This document shows, piece by piece, positions 1-7,093 of a stretch of DNA of 34,037 nt. The position numbers were made by a program, and so were the translations under genes. The notes beneath the pieces are model-generated. The model searched no databases. It saw nothing but the letters and a program-made list of their open reading frames with translations, and was not told where the DNA came from. Position 1 is the stretch's first letter; each line of letters starts with the position of its first letter. The DNA is from a virus. The DNA lies in the IMG/VR virus record IMGVR_UViG_3300047510_003083, positions 1-34,037 of that record; one strand, given 5' to 3'.

Positions 1-1
1 G

Positions 2-481
2 CCCGAGCTGCGGGGGGCGGCAGATGAGGAGCTAGAGGAATTGTTCTATAAACATGCAATACCGGATGATGACGGATGCGAAATCTTAACCTTGTACGAT
101 TTTTACCCTGCCGCCCGAGCTGTTTTGCAACACTACGCCCGCCCCGCCATTGAGCTAGTGCCAAAAGAGCCGACAAACGAGGAACTATGCCAATCGTTAC
201 ATCAAGCGATTTGTGATTTTCCTCCAACGCATCCCGATGCGGTTGACCTGGACGTCAAGCAATACGAGGTAATGCTGGAAATTCGCAAAGCCCGCGCCGT
301 CTTGGCTCGCTGGGGCCGTCCCGTTGTTCAGTCGCAAAACCTAACAGACGAGGAGCTGCTTGAGCTTTTTAACGGAAATGATTGGAATTACATTAGTCCA
401 GAAACTTTTGTTGAAATTGCTCGCGCTGTATTAGAGTATCATACTAGTTTTACCATCAATCCCAAATCACTAAACGGCTAA
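2..481 (+). CDS. Repeat-module hypothetical protein, 5' truncated
   Basis: The reading frame is open from the left edge of the window, so the true start lies outside; a TTG at 41 is the first conventional internal start. The protein consists of about three degenerate copies of one module: a short acidic DEEL-type helix, a variable loop, then an ARAVL..ARP-type helix and a proline-rich linker. The acidic helices begin near 26 and 170 and in the LTDEELLELF segment; the ARAVL helices follow each. The same module closes the Lar-like gene ending at 9103, and an 18-base stretch (133-150) is identical at 9064-9081. I know this type of module from hypothetical proteins of Synechococcus-like cyanobacteria and their phages, but no function can be assigned. 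Cytoplasmic, with no signal or membrane segment. Confidence 0.7.
   Translation, partial: PELRGAADEELEELFYKHAIPDDDGCEILTLYDFYPAARAVLQHYARPAIELVPKEPTNEELCQSLHQAICDFPPTHPDAVDLDVKQYEVMLEIRKARAVLARWGRPVVQSQNLTDEELLELFNGNDWNYISPETFVEIARAVLEYHTSFTINPKSLNG
133..150 (+). repeat. 18-bp exact dispersed repeat, copy 1
   Basis: CTACGCCCGCCCCGCCAT here is identical to 9064-9081. Both copies encode the YARPAI-type end of the same protein module, and both are GC-rich compared with the surrounding phage DNA. This points to shared descent or intragenomic recombination between two module-bearing genes rather than a regulatory element. Confidence 0.75.
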
Positions 482-519
482 TCACTAAATCACTTTTGTT
501 TCTTGCAATTTAAAAATCA

Positions 520-888
520 ATGAACTCAGAACAGGATCAACTGCTTGCCGCTTATCGAAATTGGTGGCACAACGAGGGTAGTGCAATGGCTCCACTTCTA
601 AATGAGGACAGAGGGGAGTATGTTCGTCGCATTACTGAAATCGCCTGGCTCAATGGTGCCTATGTGCAAAAATATAAGGCTGAAAAAAATACTGTTGAGG
701 ATGTTGACAGAGAGATGCAGATGATACCAGCTAGCTGGAGAAATCGTTGGTGCGATTCTCAGACCTGTGCCTGCATGGGATGCGCCAATATTTCAGGGGG
801 GCTTTGCGCAAAGGGCTACACGAAAGAAGACTGGGAGCAGTGGAGAAAAAGAAATGCTTTGACTTTTGATGGCTTGGAGAATCGTTAA
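520..888 (+). CDS. Hypothetical protein with Cys cluster
   Basis: A 122-residue soluble protein. The C-terminal half carries C-X4-C-X-C-X2-C (DSQTCACMGCAN) followed by GGLCAKGYTKEDWEQW, which looks like a small metal-binding or structural Cys site. The GG(L)..(GF/GY)TKEDWEXW ending is a pattern I associate with small conserved phage proteins of unknown role. The ATG at 520 follows an A-rich leader without a clear Shine-Dalgarno site. Its TAA stop overlaps the ATG of the next gene (TAATG at 886-890), so the two are translationally coupled. Function unknown. Confidence 0.75.
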   Translation: MNSEQDQLLAAYRNWWHNEGSAMAPLLNEDRGEYVRRITEIAWLNGAYVQKYKAEKNTVEDVDREMQMIPASWRNRWCDSQTCACMGCANISGGLCAKGYTKEDWEQWRKRNALTFDGLENR

Positions 889-1886
889 TGACAGAATTAC
901 AGGCTTTTCTTTCAAAACCACTTTTTACACTTTTGAGCGATATTCAAGAGGAATCAGATTACAAAGAAACGTGTTTATCAAAAATCAAAAAATATAAATC
1001 CCCTGCTGGTTATTACAATTGGGATCATTACTTGAAAATGATTTCACTGATTGGCAGTGAGTACATGTCTCAAGTTTCGTTTGCACAAAAAGACTATCAA
1101 TCTGGAATCATTGGAGAAATTTGCAGGCAGACACTTTTTGCTGACGCCCCTGCTCGTTATATCAGCAAAGAGCTTTGCAAGGCTTTCATGCAAACCCCCA
1201 CGCCAATACTGAGCAAGGACATCCTTGGCGTCTTGCCATATGTTCATATTTTTTTACCTAGAAATTTTGTATTTGACAAAGACAACGAAGAGGTAATTGC
1301 TCTTGTTATTAAAGCGGGCCAGATACATCCAGCTTTGACCGATACGGAGAGACAGATACAGGAGCAATTTATTGGCTCAACTGGAAATAGAATTATCCCT
1401 AAACAGTTGGAAGGGGCGAATGGAATTGAAATAGCAACCGTTTCAGAAAGTGGATCTTACTTTTGGGTTGACTATGTAGACGAAGGAGCGAAGAGCTGGT
1501 ACGACGAAAATGTGAGATACAGAAAAGACTCCGAGCTAGTAGACACTTCAAAAGAGATTGACTTGATCGCAAGAATTGCAATCAACTCATTGTTGGTGCA
1601 TCTCTACGAATCAGAATTAATTACTGTTGATAAAGCTGCTTCTGTTACCAAGGGACTTGGGTTTACAAAAAACGAAAGCAAGCAGCCTTTGCCAGCAACC
1701 TGGATTGGTAAAAATTTCAGGTATCAACGACAGCAATCACCTGGTAAGTCTTCGGAAAAAATCACAAGCAGCATAAGGGCTCATTGGAGGCGTGGGCATT
1801 GGCATACAGTGCTTCGTGGGCCAAAGCGTTCAGAGCGTTCAGTCCAGTGGTATCGCCCTATCTACGTCCGAGGGGCGGACCAGTAG
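888..1886 (+). CDS. Hypothetical 332-residue protein with basic WRRGHW-type C-terminus
   Basis: A long, well-formed soluble frame whose ATG overlaps the previous stop. Residues 1 to about 270 are mixed helical with no motif I recognise. After a Q/S-rich linker (about 275-295) the last ~40 residues form a distinct basic module with RAHWRRGHWH and a closing VQWYRPIYVRG. I recall this RxHWRRGHWR...W..P..V type of tail from hypothetical proteins of cyanobacterial plasmids and phages, where it sits at the extreme C-terminus of otherwise unrelated proteins, which would suggest a nucleic-acid-binding or toxin-associated module; that is inference. It ends directly at two hairpins (1886-1928) and converges with a tRNA-Arg gene. 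Confidence 0.8.
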   Translation: MTELQAFLSKPLFTLLSDIQEESDYKETCLSKIKKYKSPAGYYNWDHYLKMISLIGSEYMSQVSFAQKDYQSGIIGEICRQTLFADAPARYISKELCKAFMQTPTPILSKDILGVLPYVHIFLPRNFVFDKDNEEVIALVIKAGQIHPALTDTERQIQEQFIGSTGNRIIPKQLEGANGIEIATVSESGSYFWVDYVDEGAKSWYDENVRYRKDSELVDTSKEIDLIARIAINSLLVHLYESELITVDKAASVTKGLGFTKNESKQPLPATWIGKNFRYQRQQSPGKSSEKITSSIRAHWRRGHWHTVLRGPKRSERSVQWYRPIYVRGADQ

Positions 1887-1928
1887 GCACCATTTGTGCC
1901 AGTTGTACTAGGTGGCAGTAGTACAGCT
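1886..1928. other. Two adjacent hairpins between converging gene and tRNA
   Basis: Hairpin 1 is GGCAC-CATTT-GTGCC at 1886-1900. Hairpin 2 is AGTTGTACTA (1901-1910), an 8-nt loop, then TAGTACAGCT (1919-1928), a 10-bp stem with one G-T pair. Neither strand has a proper T-tract after the stems, so these are not classic rho-independent terminators. They may limit read-through between the + strand CDS and the minus-strand tRNA. The first belongs to the GGYRC dyad family described in the findings; 1875-1902 also resembles 6151-6177. Confidence 0.55.
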
Positions 1929-1939
1929 ACAGATTAAAA

Positions 1940-2013
1940 CACCCCCTGCTGGACTTGAACCAGCGACATACAGATTAGAAGTCTGTTGTTCTATCCAACT
2001 GAACTAAGAGGGC
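1940..2013 (-). tRNA. tRNA-Arg (anticodon TCT)
   Basis: The minus strand folds into a full cloverleaf of 74 nt. The acceptor stem GCCCTCT/AGGGGGT has two G-T pairs; the D arm is GTTC/GAAC; the anticodon stem-loop is ACAGA-CTTCTAA-TCTGT; the variable loop has 5 nt; the T arm is GCTGG-TTCAAGT-CCAGC; the discriminator is G and no CCA is encoded. Anticodon UCU reads AGA/AGG, codons used often in the AT-leaning genes here, so the tRNA could supplement a host with few such tRNAs (inference). It lies opposite to all surrounding genes and must have its own promoter; a TACGAT at 2028-2033 (minus strand) just upstream is a weak candidate. Confidence 0.95.
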
Positions 2014-2090
2014 AATGGGCCGAGTCTTGATCGTATCACCGCCGTAGCGCATTGCTGGAGGTTGGTCGAAAAGCGGTTTCAACACCCATG

Positions 2091-2119
2091 GTGTCAAAAG
2101 GTCCAGCCAGTGCTAAGAT
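2091..2119 (+). promoter_or_regulatory. Extended -10 promoter candidate
   Basis: GTGTCA (2091-2096), 17-nt spacer, TAAGAT (2114-2119) preceded by TGC, giving an extended -10 (TGNTAAGAT). The predicted start of transcription is about 2126, just ahead of the regulator gene. A near-palindrome ACACC-CAT-GGTGT (2082-2094) overlaps the -35 and could be an operator. The same TGCTAAGNT core recurs in the promoter at 9391-9419. Confidence 0.5.
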
Positions 2120-2146
2120 CACAAGTGCTTGCGTTCTCAAAGCCCA

Positions 2147-2521
2147 ATGCGAAGTAGCTTGTCGAAACTCAAAGATGAAGATATAAAATGGATTTTAACA
2201 ACATCTTTTAGCTCCAAAGAAAAAGCTGCTCATTTTGGAGTTAGCCGTCAAACTATTGAATCTGTTGAATCTGGAAAATCTTACAAAGATGTATTTCCAG
2301 AAATTCCAAGACTATCAAAACCAGTTGTCGACGGGGGAACCAGCTGCTTCAAATGCCTGCGTTGGGTCAAGGGCGAATCTGGCAAATTGATAGATGGAAA
2401 GTGTGAACTCGGATTCCCGGAACCAATTGAGGAAGGGCCTAAATTTGCAAAGCTGTGTAATGTTTTTCTTTTAAAAGAATCAGACGATGAGCAAACTACT
2501 GAAATAAGCAACAATGGATGA
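2147..2521 (+). CDS. HTH plus zinc-knuckle protein, putative regulator
   Basis: Two parts are visible. The N-terminal ~50 residues contain a helix-turn-helix of the type seen in phage regulators and HNH-associated domains (..FSSKEKAAHFGVSRQTIESVESGKSYKDV). The C-terminal half has C-X2-C ... C-X~23-CNVF (CFKC, GKCELGFPE, FAKLCNVF), a small Cys-rich domain probably binding zinc. ATG at 2147 is preferred; an in-frame TTG at 2129 would add six residues but lies almost at the predicted transcription start. It is the first gene of the replication operon, and its stop overlaps the next ATG (2514). It may be a DNA-binding regulator of this operon (inference). Confidence 0.7.
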   Translation: MRSSLSKLKDEDIKWILTTSFSSKEKAAHFGVSRQTIESVESGKSYKDVFPEIPRLSKPVVDGGTSCFKCLRWVKGESGKLIDGKCELGFPEPIEEGPKFAKLCNVFLLKESDDEQTTEISNNG

Positions 2522-2840
2522 AGCTGTGTACGCCGATCTGGTTAGAGCTGTTCGCTCTCGATCAACATTGATTAGCGCAAAACAAGCCTATAGTGAAAAA
2601 ACAGATGAAATTAAAAACAAAAGACAAAAGCTTCTTATGAGGGCTACTGAGTTTATAGAAAACTCTCCAGCAATGGATCAGATACACAGAGAAATCGACT
2701 TACTCGACAAAGAGGAATCTGACCTTTATTATAAATTCAGGAAAACCATCGAAGACACTGAAAATGACATCAACAGAATCATCACAGGAATGCTTGAAAG
2801 AAGATTTGGACCCAATTGGAATAGCAATTCGGTTGTCTGA
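2514..2840 (+). CDS. Coiled-coil hypothetical protein
   Basis: A 108-residue, highly charged, almost wholly helical protein with heptad-like hydrophobic spacing over residues 15-100 (KTDEIKNKRQKLL..., REIDLLDKEESDLYYKF). The short C-terminus after residue 95 is Asn/Ser-rich. It overlaps the upstream regulator by 8 nt and is followed within 13 nt by another small helical protein, so it is part of the replication operon. No catalytic motif is present. It might be a small scaffold or accessory factor, but no function can be given. Confidence 0.7.
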   Translation: MDEAVYADLVRAVRSRSTLISAKQAYSEKTDEIKNKRQKLLMRATEFIENSPAMDQIHREIDLLDKEESDLYYKFRKTIEDTENDINRIITGMLERRFGPNWNSNSVV

Positions 2841-2853
2841 AATTCGCCCAATC

Positions 2854-3039
2854 ATGACAATTGAACAGGTAGAGCAAGAGGAAGAGATTTGTTCGATGAT
2901 CAACTCATTGGCTGTGTTGAAAATTTCAGCAGCCAGCAAGGGCGACAAAAATAAGTTCAATCTGCTATGTAAGCAGCAGCTTGAGGTAGCCAAGGCTGGG
3001 CTAAGACTTGCAGAAGAGGTTGAACATGGCTTCTTTTGA
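2854..3039 (+). CDS. Small helical hypothetical protein
   Basis: A 61-residue acidic, helical protein (IEQVEQEEEICSMINSL..., LCKQQLEVAKAGLRLAEEV). The frame is open back to 2764, but that extension would lie inside the upstream gene, so the ATG at 2854 (13 nt after the upstream stop) is the better start. Its 3' end overlaps the ATG of the winged-helix replication protein by 14 nt, implying coupled translation. Function unknown; the position suggests a replication accessory role. Confidence 0.6.
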   Translation: MTIEQVEQEEEICSMINSLAVLKISAASKGDKNKFNLLCKQQLEVAKAGLRLAEEVEHGFF

Positions 3040-3817
3040 AAGTAGGTATCCCTTCACAGCGATACCAAATTGGATTATCAAAAAGCAACTGGAAACCCCT
3101 GGGGGCTGGCTTACCACTTCAGAAATGTGTGTATTGATAGCGCTTCAGTTCCTTGCTGACAGCTCTGGGGATGTTAACGGTGTTCAGCCAAGCTATGGGG
3201 CGATTTGCAGCTGTGCAAATGTATCCAAAACAACAGCTGTTAGCTGCATGTCACTGCTCAAAGAAAAGGGACTGATTCAAAAGGTAACGAGGCTTGATGC
3301 AGATAAACAGCTAATCAGCGTTTACAAGTTGAATCTTTGGGAGAAAGTGCAAGATTCTGCCCCATCTCAATCAATTCCCGCCGCCTCGCCCTTGCCCTCT
3401 ACCCGTCAGTCGCCAACAGCTGCGCCTGTCGCTTCATCAAGAAAATTTGTTGCAACAAAAGATGTTGTTCCTGTAAAGCTTCAAAGTATTGCTGAGCAGA
3501 TTTGCGGCTTCTTCAACAATCACAAAGGCGGGGCAAAAACAAACACTGCTTTCAATGGATTGATTGACAACCTTATACGTATTGCAACGGCCCCAGGAGG
3601 CGGGATTGAACAAGTTAAAAATCAACTACAGGAAGCCATCGACAGGTCCCTTGCTGGGGAAAAGAAGTGGCATTCAATCACATATTCAAATTGGGAGAAA
3701 TTTGGGAAAAAACCCAAGGCGGGGGGATGGGGGCAGCTTCAAGGTAGTGGGCGCCCCTCTGCCGCAACTCTTGTAAGTAAATTTGAAGGGGATGAGGCAG
3801 CCGTGCTTGATTTGTGA
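3026..3817 (+). CDS. Winged-helix replication initiator-like protein
   Basis: A 263-residue protein. The N-terminal ~100 residues read like the winged-helix DNA-binding domain of phage O-type/RepA-type initiators: FTAIPNWII near residue 12, a helix that senses a growth phase (LTTSEMCVLIAL), then PSYGAICSCANVSKTTAVSCMSLLKEKGLI as the HTH. A Pro/Ser/Ala-rich linker (about 115-145) joins a C-terminal domain ending with a helix and a Gly-rich stretch (about 220-240). ATG at 3026 is chosen because MASFESRYPF matches the usual domain start; an in-frame ATG at 3008 would add six residues. It lies directly upstream of the DnaB-type helicase, the usual place for an initiator or helicase loader. Confidence 0.7.
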   Translation: MASFESRYPFTAIPNWIIKKQLETPGGWLTTSEMCVLIALQFLADSSGDVNGVQPSYGAICSCANVSKTTAVSCMSLLKEKGLIQKVTRLDADKQLISVYKLNLWEKVQDSAPSQSIPAASPLPSTRQSPTAAPVASSRKFVATKDVVPVKLQSIAEQICGFFNNHKGGAKTNTAFNGLIDNLIRIATAPGGGIEQVKNQLQEAIDRSLAGEKKWHSITYSNWEKFGKKPKAGGWGQLQGSGRPSAATLVSKFEGDEAAVLDL

Positions 3818-3856
3818 TAGATTAGCTTTATCTGTATCCCTGCCTGCGTTTTCGGA

Positions 3857-5281
3857 ATGAGCGTTCTTGACATTGAAGCTTTTGAATCGCACGAAGATTC
3901 AATTGAGATTGAAAAGCATTTTCTGGCTGCTGCTTACAACCATCTTTGCTTTGGGTTTGGAGACAACGAATGGATTGATAAATTTATTACTCTTCCAGCA
4001 AGAGAGGACATCTTTTCCGATGCCTTTAATAAGTTCATGTTTGAGTGCTTGAAGGAAGAGTATCTTACTTTTCACCAAGCCCCTACAAATGACATTACCG
4101 TTTCGACTCGCCTGAAGAATCTTTCTGGCTGCGACACAGTAACGGCAGAGGATTTTATTGATCAAATAGCAGCATGTGCGGTAGAGAAAGATATAAAAGT
4201 ATGGCAAGATCAGATAATGCCGATTTGGTATTTACATCATTCAAGAACTCGCATCAAAGACTCTCTCAAGAAATCACTTGAGATTATTGAATCTCGTTGC
4301 AGCAGGAAAGAGGCTCAGGGCGCTCTTGGGCTTGTCCTGGGGGCGGCTGACCTGATTGAAGGGGCGGATTCGTACGAAGAAAAGGTTCATCCATTTCTAG
4401 AAGCAAGAGATGTACTTCTAGGCCCAAAGCTTGACAACCGTGTTATCAGGACTCGCTTTGTTGGTTTGAATGCGATTCTTGGCGGGGGCCTTAATCACTA
4501 CGAAAACGGGTCGGATGGGCGATTAATTGTTACCTGTGGGCGCCCTGGCAGTGGCAAGTCAACTTGGGCCATGAATCTTGCAATTGATGCGGCCTTGAAT
4601 GACTGCAAGGTTCTTTTTTATTCTCTTGAAATGTCTGGTAGGCAGATCTGTCAGCGCATGATCTCGTGCATGGACTATCTGAAGTGCCTGCGCTCTGGTG
4701 GAGAACCTTTGAGCTATGGGGCGATTGTGAGACAGGAAATGAACGTCGAACAAAGACAAAGAATTACTTCGATGCCAATTGATAAAATCATAGAAAATTT
4801 GATCTTCGTTGACGCATACGAAGTTACCCCTGCACAGGTCGCAACGCGAATCAAGTCAGAGAAAAGAAGAAATAAGAATCTTGCATTGGTGATTATCGAC
4901 TACTTGACATTGCTTGATATTGATTCTGATTCAAGTAGCAAAGATACAAGGGCACTGATGATTGGTAACGCAACAAGAAAGCTTAAAACCGTTACGCTTG
5001 CAACTGGAGTCGATATTGTTGCCGTTTGTCAGTTAAACAGGGGCGTAGAAACACGAATTGACAAGCGCCCTGTCATGTCTGATCTGCGAGAGTCTGGGCG
5101 AATCGAAGAAGATGCCGATGTAATTATTGGTAATTACTGGCCTTATTATTACGACAAAGAGCATGATCAAATGGACTATGAATATATTGCATTAAAAAAC
5201 AGGCATGGAGCGACTGGAATATCGAATATATTATTTGCTGCTGAAAATTATGCAATGACCGAGAAGCCTTTTAAGTTCTGA
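3857..5281 (+). CDS. dnaB: DnaB-type replicative DNA helicase
   Basis: A 474-residue RecA-fold helicase that unwinds the fork and, in this family, binds primase. The N-terminal helical domain occupies about residues 15-150. A linker leads to the core with Walker A GRPGSGKST (about 228-236), the H1a-type FYSLEMSGRQ, Walker B LVIIDYLTLL (about 343-352), and the H3/H4 region VCQLNRGVETR ... SDLRESGRIEEDADVI. Basic residues near KNRHGATG at about 448 fit the position of the arginine finger. Length and order match phage DnaB homologues. ATG at 3857 follows the initiator-like gene by 39 nt, and a zinc-finger protein follows 4 nt downstream. Confidence 0.96.
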   Translation: MSVLDIEAFESHEDSIEIEKHFLAAAYNHLCFGFGDNEWIDKFITLPAREDIFSDAFNKFMFECLKEEYLTFHQAPTNDITVSTRLKNLSGCDTVTAEDFIDQIAACAVEKDIKVWQDQIMPIWYLHHSRTRIKDSLKKSLEIIESRCSRKEAQGALGLVLGAADLIEGADSYEEKVHPFLEARDVLLGPKLDNRVIRTRFVGLNAILGGGLNHYENGSDGRLIVTCGRPGSGKSTWAMNLAIDAALNDCKVLFYSLEMSGRQICQRMISCMDYLKCLRSGGEPLSYGAIVRQEMNVEQRQRITSMPIDKIIENLIFVDAYEVTPAQVATRIKSEKRRNKNLALVIIDYLTLLDIDSDSSSKDTRALMIGNATRKLKTVTLATGVDIVAVCQLNRGVETRIDKRPVMSDLRESGRIEEDADVIIGNYWPYYYDKEHDQMDYEYIALKNRHGATGISNILFAAENYAMTEKPFKF

Positions 5282-5285
5282 AATC

Positions 5286-5894
5286 ATGCAACATTCATCA
5301 CGCAGGAACCCGTGCCCTGTATGCAACAGAAATAAAGATGACAAGTGCAGGTGGAGCAATACAAGAATATATTGCTATGTTGGGGATTCGTTTGCCCCGC
5401 CTAGAAATCTTCAACTAGGCGACAGAATAAAAATTGCAGGTGAGTTATGGAAGCTCTTTTCTTATCAATCTGGCTTTGCTGGCACTTCCTATGCTTTTGC
5501 AATTTACGACGGTGAAAGTTATAAGTTCCTCAACTATGAAGACAAGAGGTCTTTCAGAAAAAACTGCATTAGGCTATCTAGGCTGTTTTTGCAAATGCAA
5601 AAGTCAGTTATTGCTGATTGGTTGAAAATTAAATCGGAAGACAGTTTTCATTTGATGAGCATAGATGCTTTTCGTGAGAATAAAGGTAAGATAAATTCCA
5701 TTTTGTCTCGATTGGACGATCTTTGCGATTTCGCATTTACAAACAAAAGATACCTAACAGATACAGGTATCAATGTTGATAAGGTGAAGAAAATGAAAAA
5801 AGAGCTGAGTGAAACACTGTCAACTTCTGATGAGCACGAGCTGCTTTACTTCGGGCAGATCGAGTCTCCGACTGCGCTGGAAGCCTCGTTTTAG
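5286..5894 (+). CDS. Orphan primase-type zinc-finger protein
   Basis: A 202-residue protein starting with CPVC-X~9-C(RW)-X~8-C (PCPVCNRNKDDKCRW...IYCYVG, residues 9-32). This is the signature of the zinc ribbon that DnaG/T7-type primases use to recognise the priming site. The rest has no TOPRIM-like EGxxD or DxD pattern, and residues 95-200 are charged and helical. It follows the DnaB helicase by 4 nt. It may recruit or guide the host primase, or be a reduced primase-helicase N-domain (inference). Confidence 0.7.
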   Translation: MQHSSRRNPCPVCNRNKDDKCRWSNTRIYCYVGDSFAPPRNLQLGDRIKIAGELWKLFSYQSGFAGTSYAFAIYDGESYKFLNYEDKRSFRKNCIRLSRLFLQMQKSVIADWLKIKSEDSFHLMSIDAFRENKGKINSILSRLDDLCDFAFTNKRYLTDTGINVDKVKKMKKELSETLSTSDEHELLYFGQIESPTALEASF

Positions 5895-5912
5895 CCCCGA
5901 GAAGACGCCTTG

Positions 5913-5930
5913 TTGAGCGCCCCTGCTCAA
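5913..5930. other. Stem-loop between convergent genes
   Basis: TTGAGC-GCCCCT-GCTCAA, a perfect 6-bp inverted repeat between the stop of the zinc-finger gene (+) and the stop of the minus-strand RHH-like gene. It has no T-tract on either strand, so it is at best a weak bidirectional transcription barrier. Confidence 0.4.
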
Positions 5931-5938
5931 TTCCTGGC

Positions 5939-6142
5939 TCAGCCCTCGGCAAGCCCTTGCTCGACCTTCTCCCAGGCCTTCAGCCCGTATTCGACCATCA
6001 TTGCGCAGAAGCCGCTGGTCGTGATGCTGTTGGGTTTCATCGCCATCAGCCTCAAAGATGTTGCTTCATCAAGACTGATTTTTACAACAACAGGAGACTT
6101 CTTTTTCCCACCTAGGCGAACAGGCTTGATTTCGGGGGTCAT
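5939..6142 (-). CDS. Small ribbon-helix-helix-like protein, putative repressor
   Basis: A 67-residue protein on the minus strand. The order is a basic N-terminal arm (GGKKKS), a beta strand (PVVVKISL), a helix (DEATSLRLMAM), a turn (KPNSITT) and a second helix (SGFCAMMVEYGLKAWEKVEQ). This is the layout of CopG/Arc-type RHH DNA-binding proteins, although the middle turn is unusual. The frame is open further upstream, but ATG at 6142 gives the compact domain and faces the dyad at 6162-6175. It is transcribed divergently from the gene at 6212, the usual arrangement for an autoregulating repressor. The family call is by pattern only. Confidence 0.6.
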   Translation of the reverse strand: MTPEIKPVRLGGKKKSPVVVKISLDEATSLRLMAMKPNSITTSGFCAMMVEYGLKAWEKVEQGLAEG

Positions 6143-6161
6143 GTGATTGAGCGGACCAATA

Positions 6162-6175
6162 GGCACTATAGTACC
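6162..6175. promoter_or_regulatory. Operator-like dyad with overlapping divergent -10 boxes
   Basis: GGCACTATAGTACC lies centrally in the 69-nt gap between divergent genes. It is an almost perfect palindrome, and its TATAGT/TACTAT centre can serve as a -10 on either strand. The surrounding 6151-6177 resembles 1875-1902 (shared GCGGACCA.TAGGCAC.AT core and final CCAG). The RHH-like protein encoded next to it is the obvious candidate ligand. Confidence 0.5.
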
Positions 6176-6211
6176 AGAAGTCGAGGTTGCTGAGTCCTGG
6201 AACGCCCAAAG

Positions 6212-6394
6212 ATGTCTTCCGCCCCGAATTGGACGACAATATTCACAGTGCATCCAGAATTAGACCCACCCGGTTACGCGGAGACTTTTTTGCACTGCAT
6301 TGAAAATCCTTATGTCAAGCCGAAAGACAAGAAAGCGGAAAAAGCTGCAGAGAAGAAAAAGAAAAAGGGGCTGGGGCGAGGGCAGAAAGCTTAA
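6212..6394 (+). CDS. Small hypothetical protein with Lys-rich tail
   Basis: A 60-residue protein with two halves. The first (VHPELDPPGYAETFLHCIENPYVKP) has a HPEL..PGY.ET pattern I recognise from small conserved phage hypotheticals. The second is a Lys/Glu-rich, strongly basic tail (residues 38-60), likely binding nucleic acid or an acidic partner. It is divergent from the RHH-like gene and shares its control region. No Shine-Dalgarno site is obvious. Confidence 0.6.
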   Translation: MSSAPNWTTIFTVHPELDPPGYAETFLHCIENPYVKPKDKKAEKAAEKKKKKGLGRGQKA

Positions 6395-6421
6395 ATTTTG
6401 CTTTTTGGCGCCTAGGGGGGG

Positions 6422-6450
6422 TTGACACCGTTTGTCCTGGGTGGTACTGT
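6422..6450 (+). promoter_or_regulatory. Sigma-70 promoter TTGACA-N17-TACTGT
   Basis: A consensus -35 TTGACA (6422-6427), an exact 17-nt spacer and -10 TACTGT (6445-6450) with GGTACTGT context. Predicted start is about 6457, 46 nt ahead of the ATG at 6503. It should drive the accessory gene run starting there. GGTACTGT also occurs in the promoter at 12958-12986. It is a good match to the host housekeeping consensus and would work early in infection without phage factors. Confidence 0.75.
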
Positions 6451-6502
6451 TTGGTGACGAGGCGATCACGCTAATGCCTCTGCCACCTATCGCAAAACAT
6501 CA

Positions 6503-6736
6503 ATGAGCAACCTTGCTACCACTTTTTCAAATCTTGAGCTATCGGCAGAAACCGATGAATTGTTCAAAGAGGCACTGGCTGAGTTTGAGGTTTGCCAGCG
6601 CGATGCTGCAAAAAGCGTAATCAAGCAGCGCTTGCTTGAAATCAAGCGAATGGAAGCTTGCCTAGAAAAAGCAAAAGCCGATTTGGCGAAATTGTTAAAT
6701 CGCAATATTGAAGAAATCCTGATGCTGGAGGCTTGA
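6503..6736 (+). CDS. Coiled-coil small protein
   Basis: A 77-residue, nearly all-helical protein with heptad-like patterning from about 12 to 75 (TDELFKEALAEFEVCQRDAAKSV..., RMEACLEKAKADLAKLL). It is the first gene after the promoter at 6422-6450 and is followed 4 nt later by a GTG-initiated gene. No known domain; it could be a dimerising adaptor or an inhibitor of a host protein, without direct evidence. Confidence 0.7.
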   Translation: MSNLATTFSNLELSAETDELFKEALAEFEVCQRDAAKSVIKQRLLEIKRMEACLEKAKADLAKLLNRNIEEILMLEA

Positions 6737-6740
6737 TTCT

Positions 6741-7076
6741 GTGTTGACTCAGCAAAGCCTTGATCTTGGGTGTGTCATTTCAGATGGTCAAAAGCTTCTT
6801 GTAAGTTGGCCAGGCTCGGGCTATTGTTTTCTTCTGCATGGTTACATTGTTACTGATTTAACCTGCTATACGGATACTGTTGACGTAACTCACTATGGTC
6901 CGCCTTCATTCTCACTTGCAACTGGTCAGCGACTTGAGTTTACGGTTGTCAACTCAGGACTTGTTGAATCCATGAAACTTGAAAACGCTGGCAAGCTTTT
7001 TCGATCAGCCGACTCAATGTCTGTTGATGAACTGCTTGCTGTTGTTTATCAAAAAATGGAGCAACGGCAAAACTGA
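6741..7076 (+). CDS. Beta-rich hypothetical protein
   Basis: A 111-residue protein with a GTG start. Residues 1-80 alternate short hydrophobic and polar stretches (KLLVSWPGSGYCFLLHGYIV, RLEFTVVNSG), suggesting a beta sandwich or barrel; a helical C-terminus (VDELLAVVYQKMEQ) follows. No catalytic motif is recognised. It sits 4 nt after the coiled-coil gene, in the same operon. Function unknown. Confidence 0.7.
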   Translation: MLTQQSLDLGCVISDGQKLLVSWPGSGYCFLLHGYIVTDLTCYTDTVDVTHYGPPSFSLATGQRLEFTVVNSGLVESMKLENAGKLFRSADSMSVDELLAVVYQKMEQRQN

Positions 7077-7093
7077 TTCTTTCTTTTAAAACA

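Noticed and set aside
2079-2095. Minus-strand promoter TTGACA at 2087-2092 for tRNA-Arg
   Set aside because: The hexamer is perfect, but no acceptable -10 lies 16-18 nt downstream on that strand; the hexamer is part of a palindrome that more likely serves as an operator.
6143-6253. N-terminal extension of the RHH-like protein to 104 residues
   Set aside because: The extra residues would cover the operator dyad and divergent promoter region; ATG at 6142 gives a compact domain.
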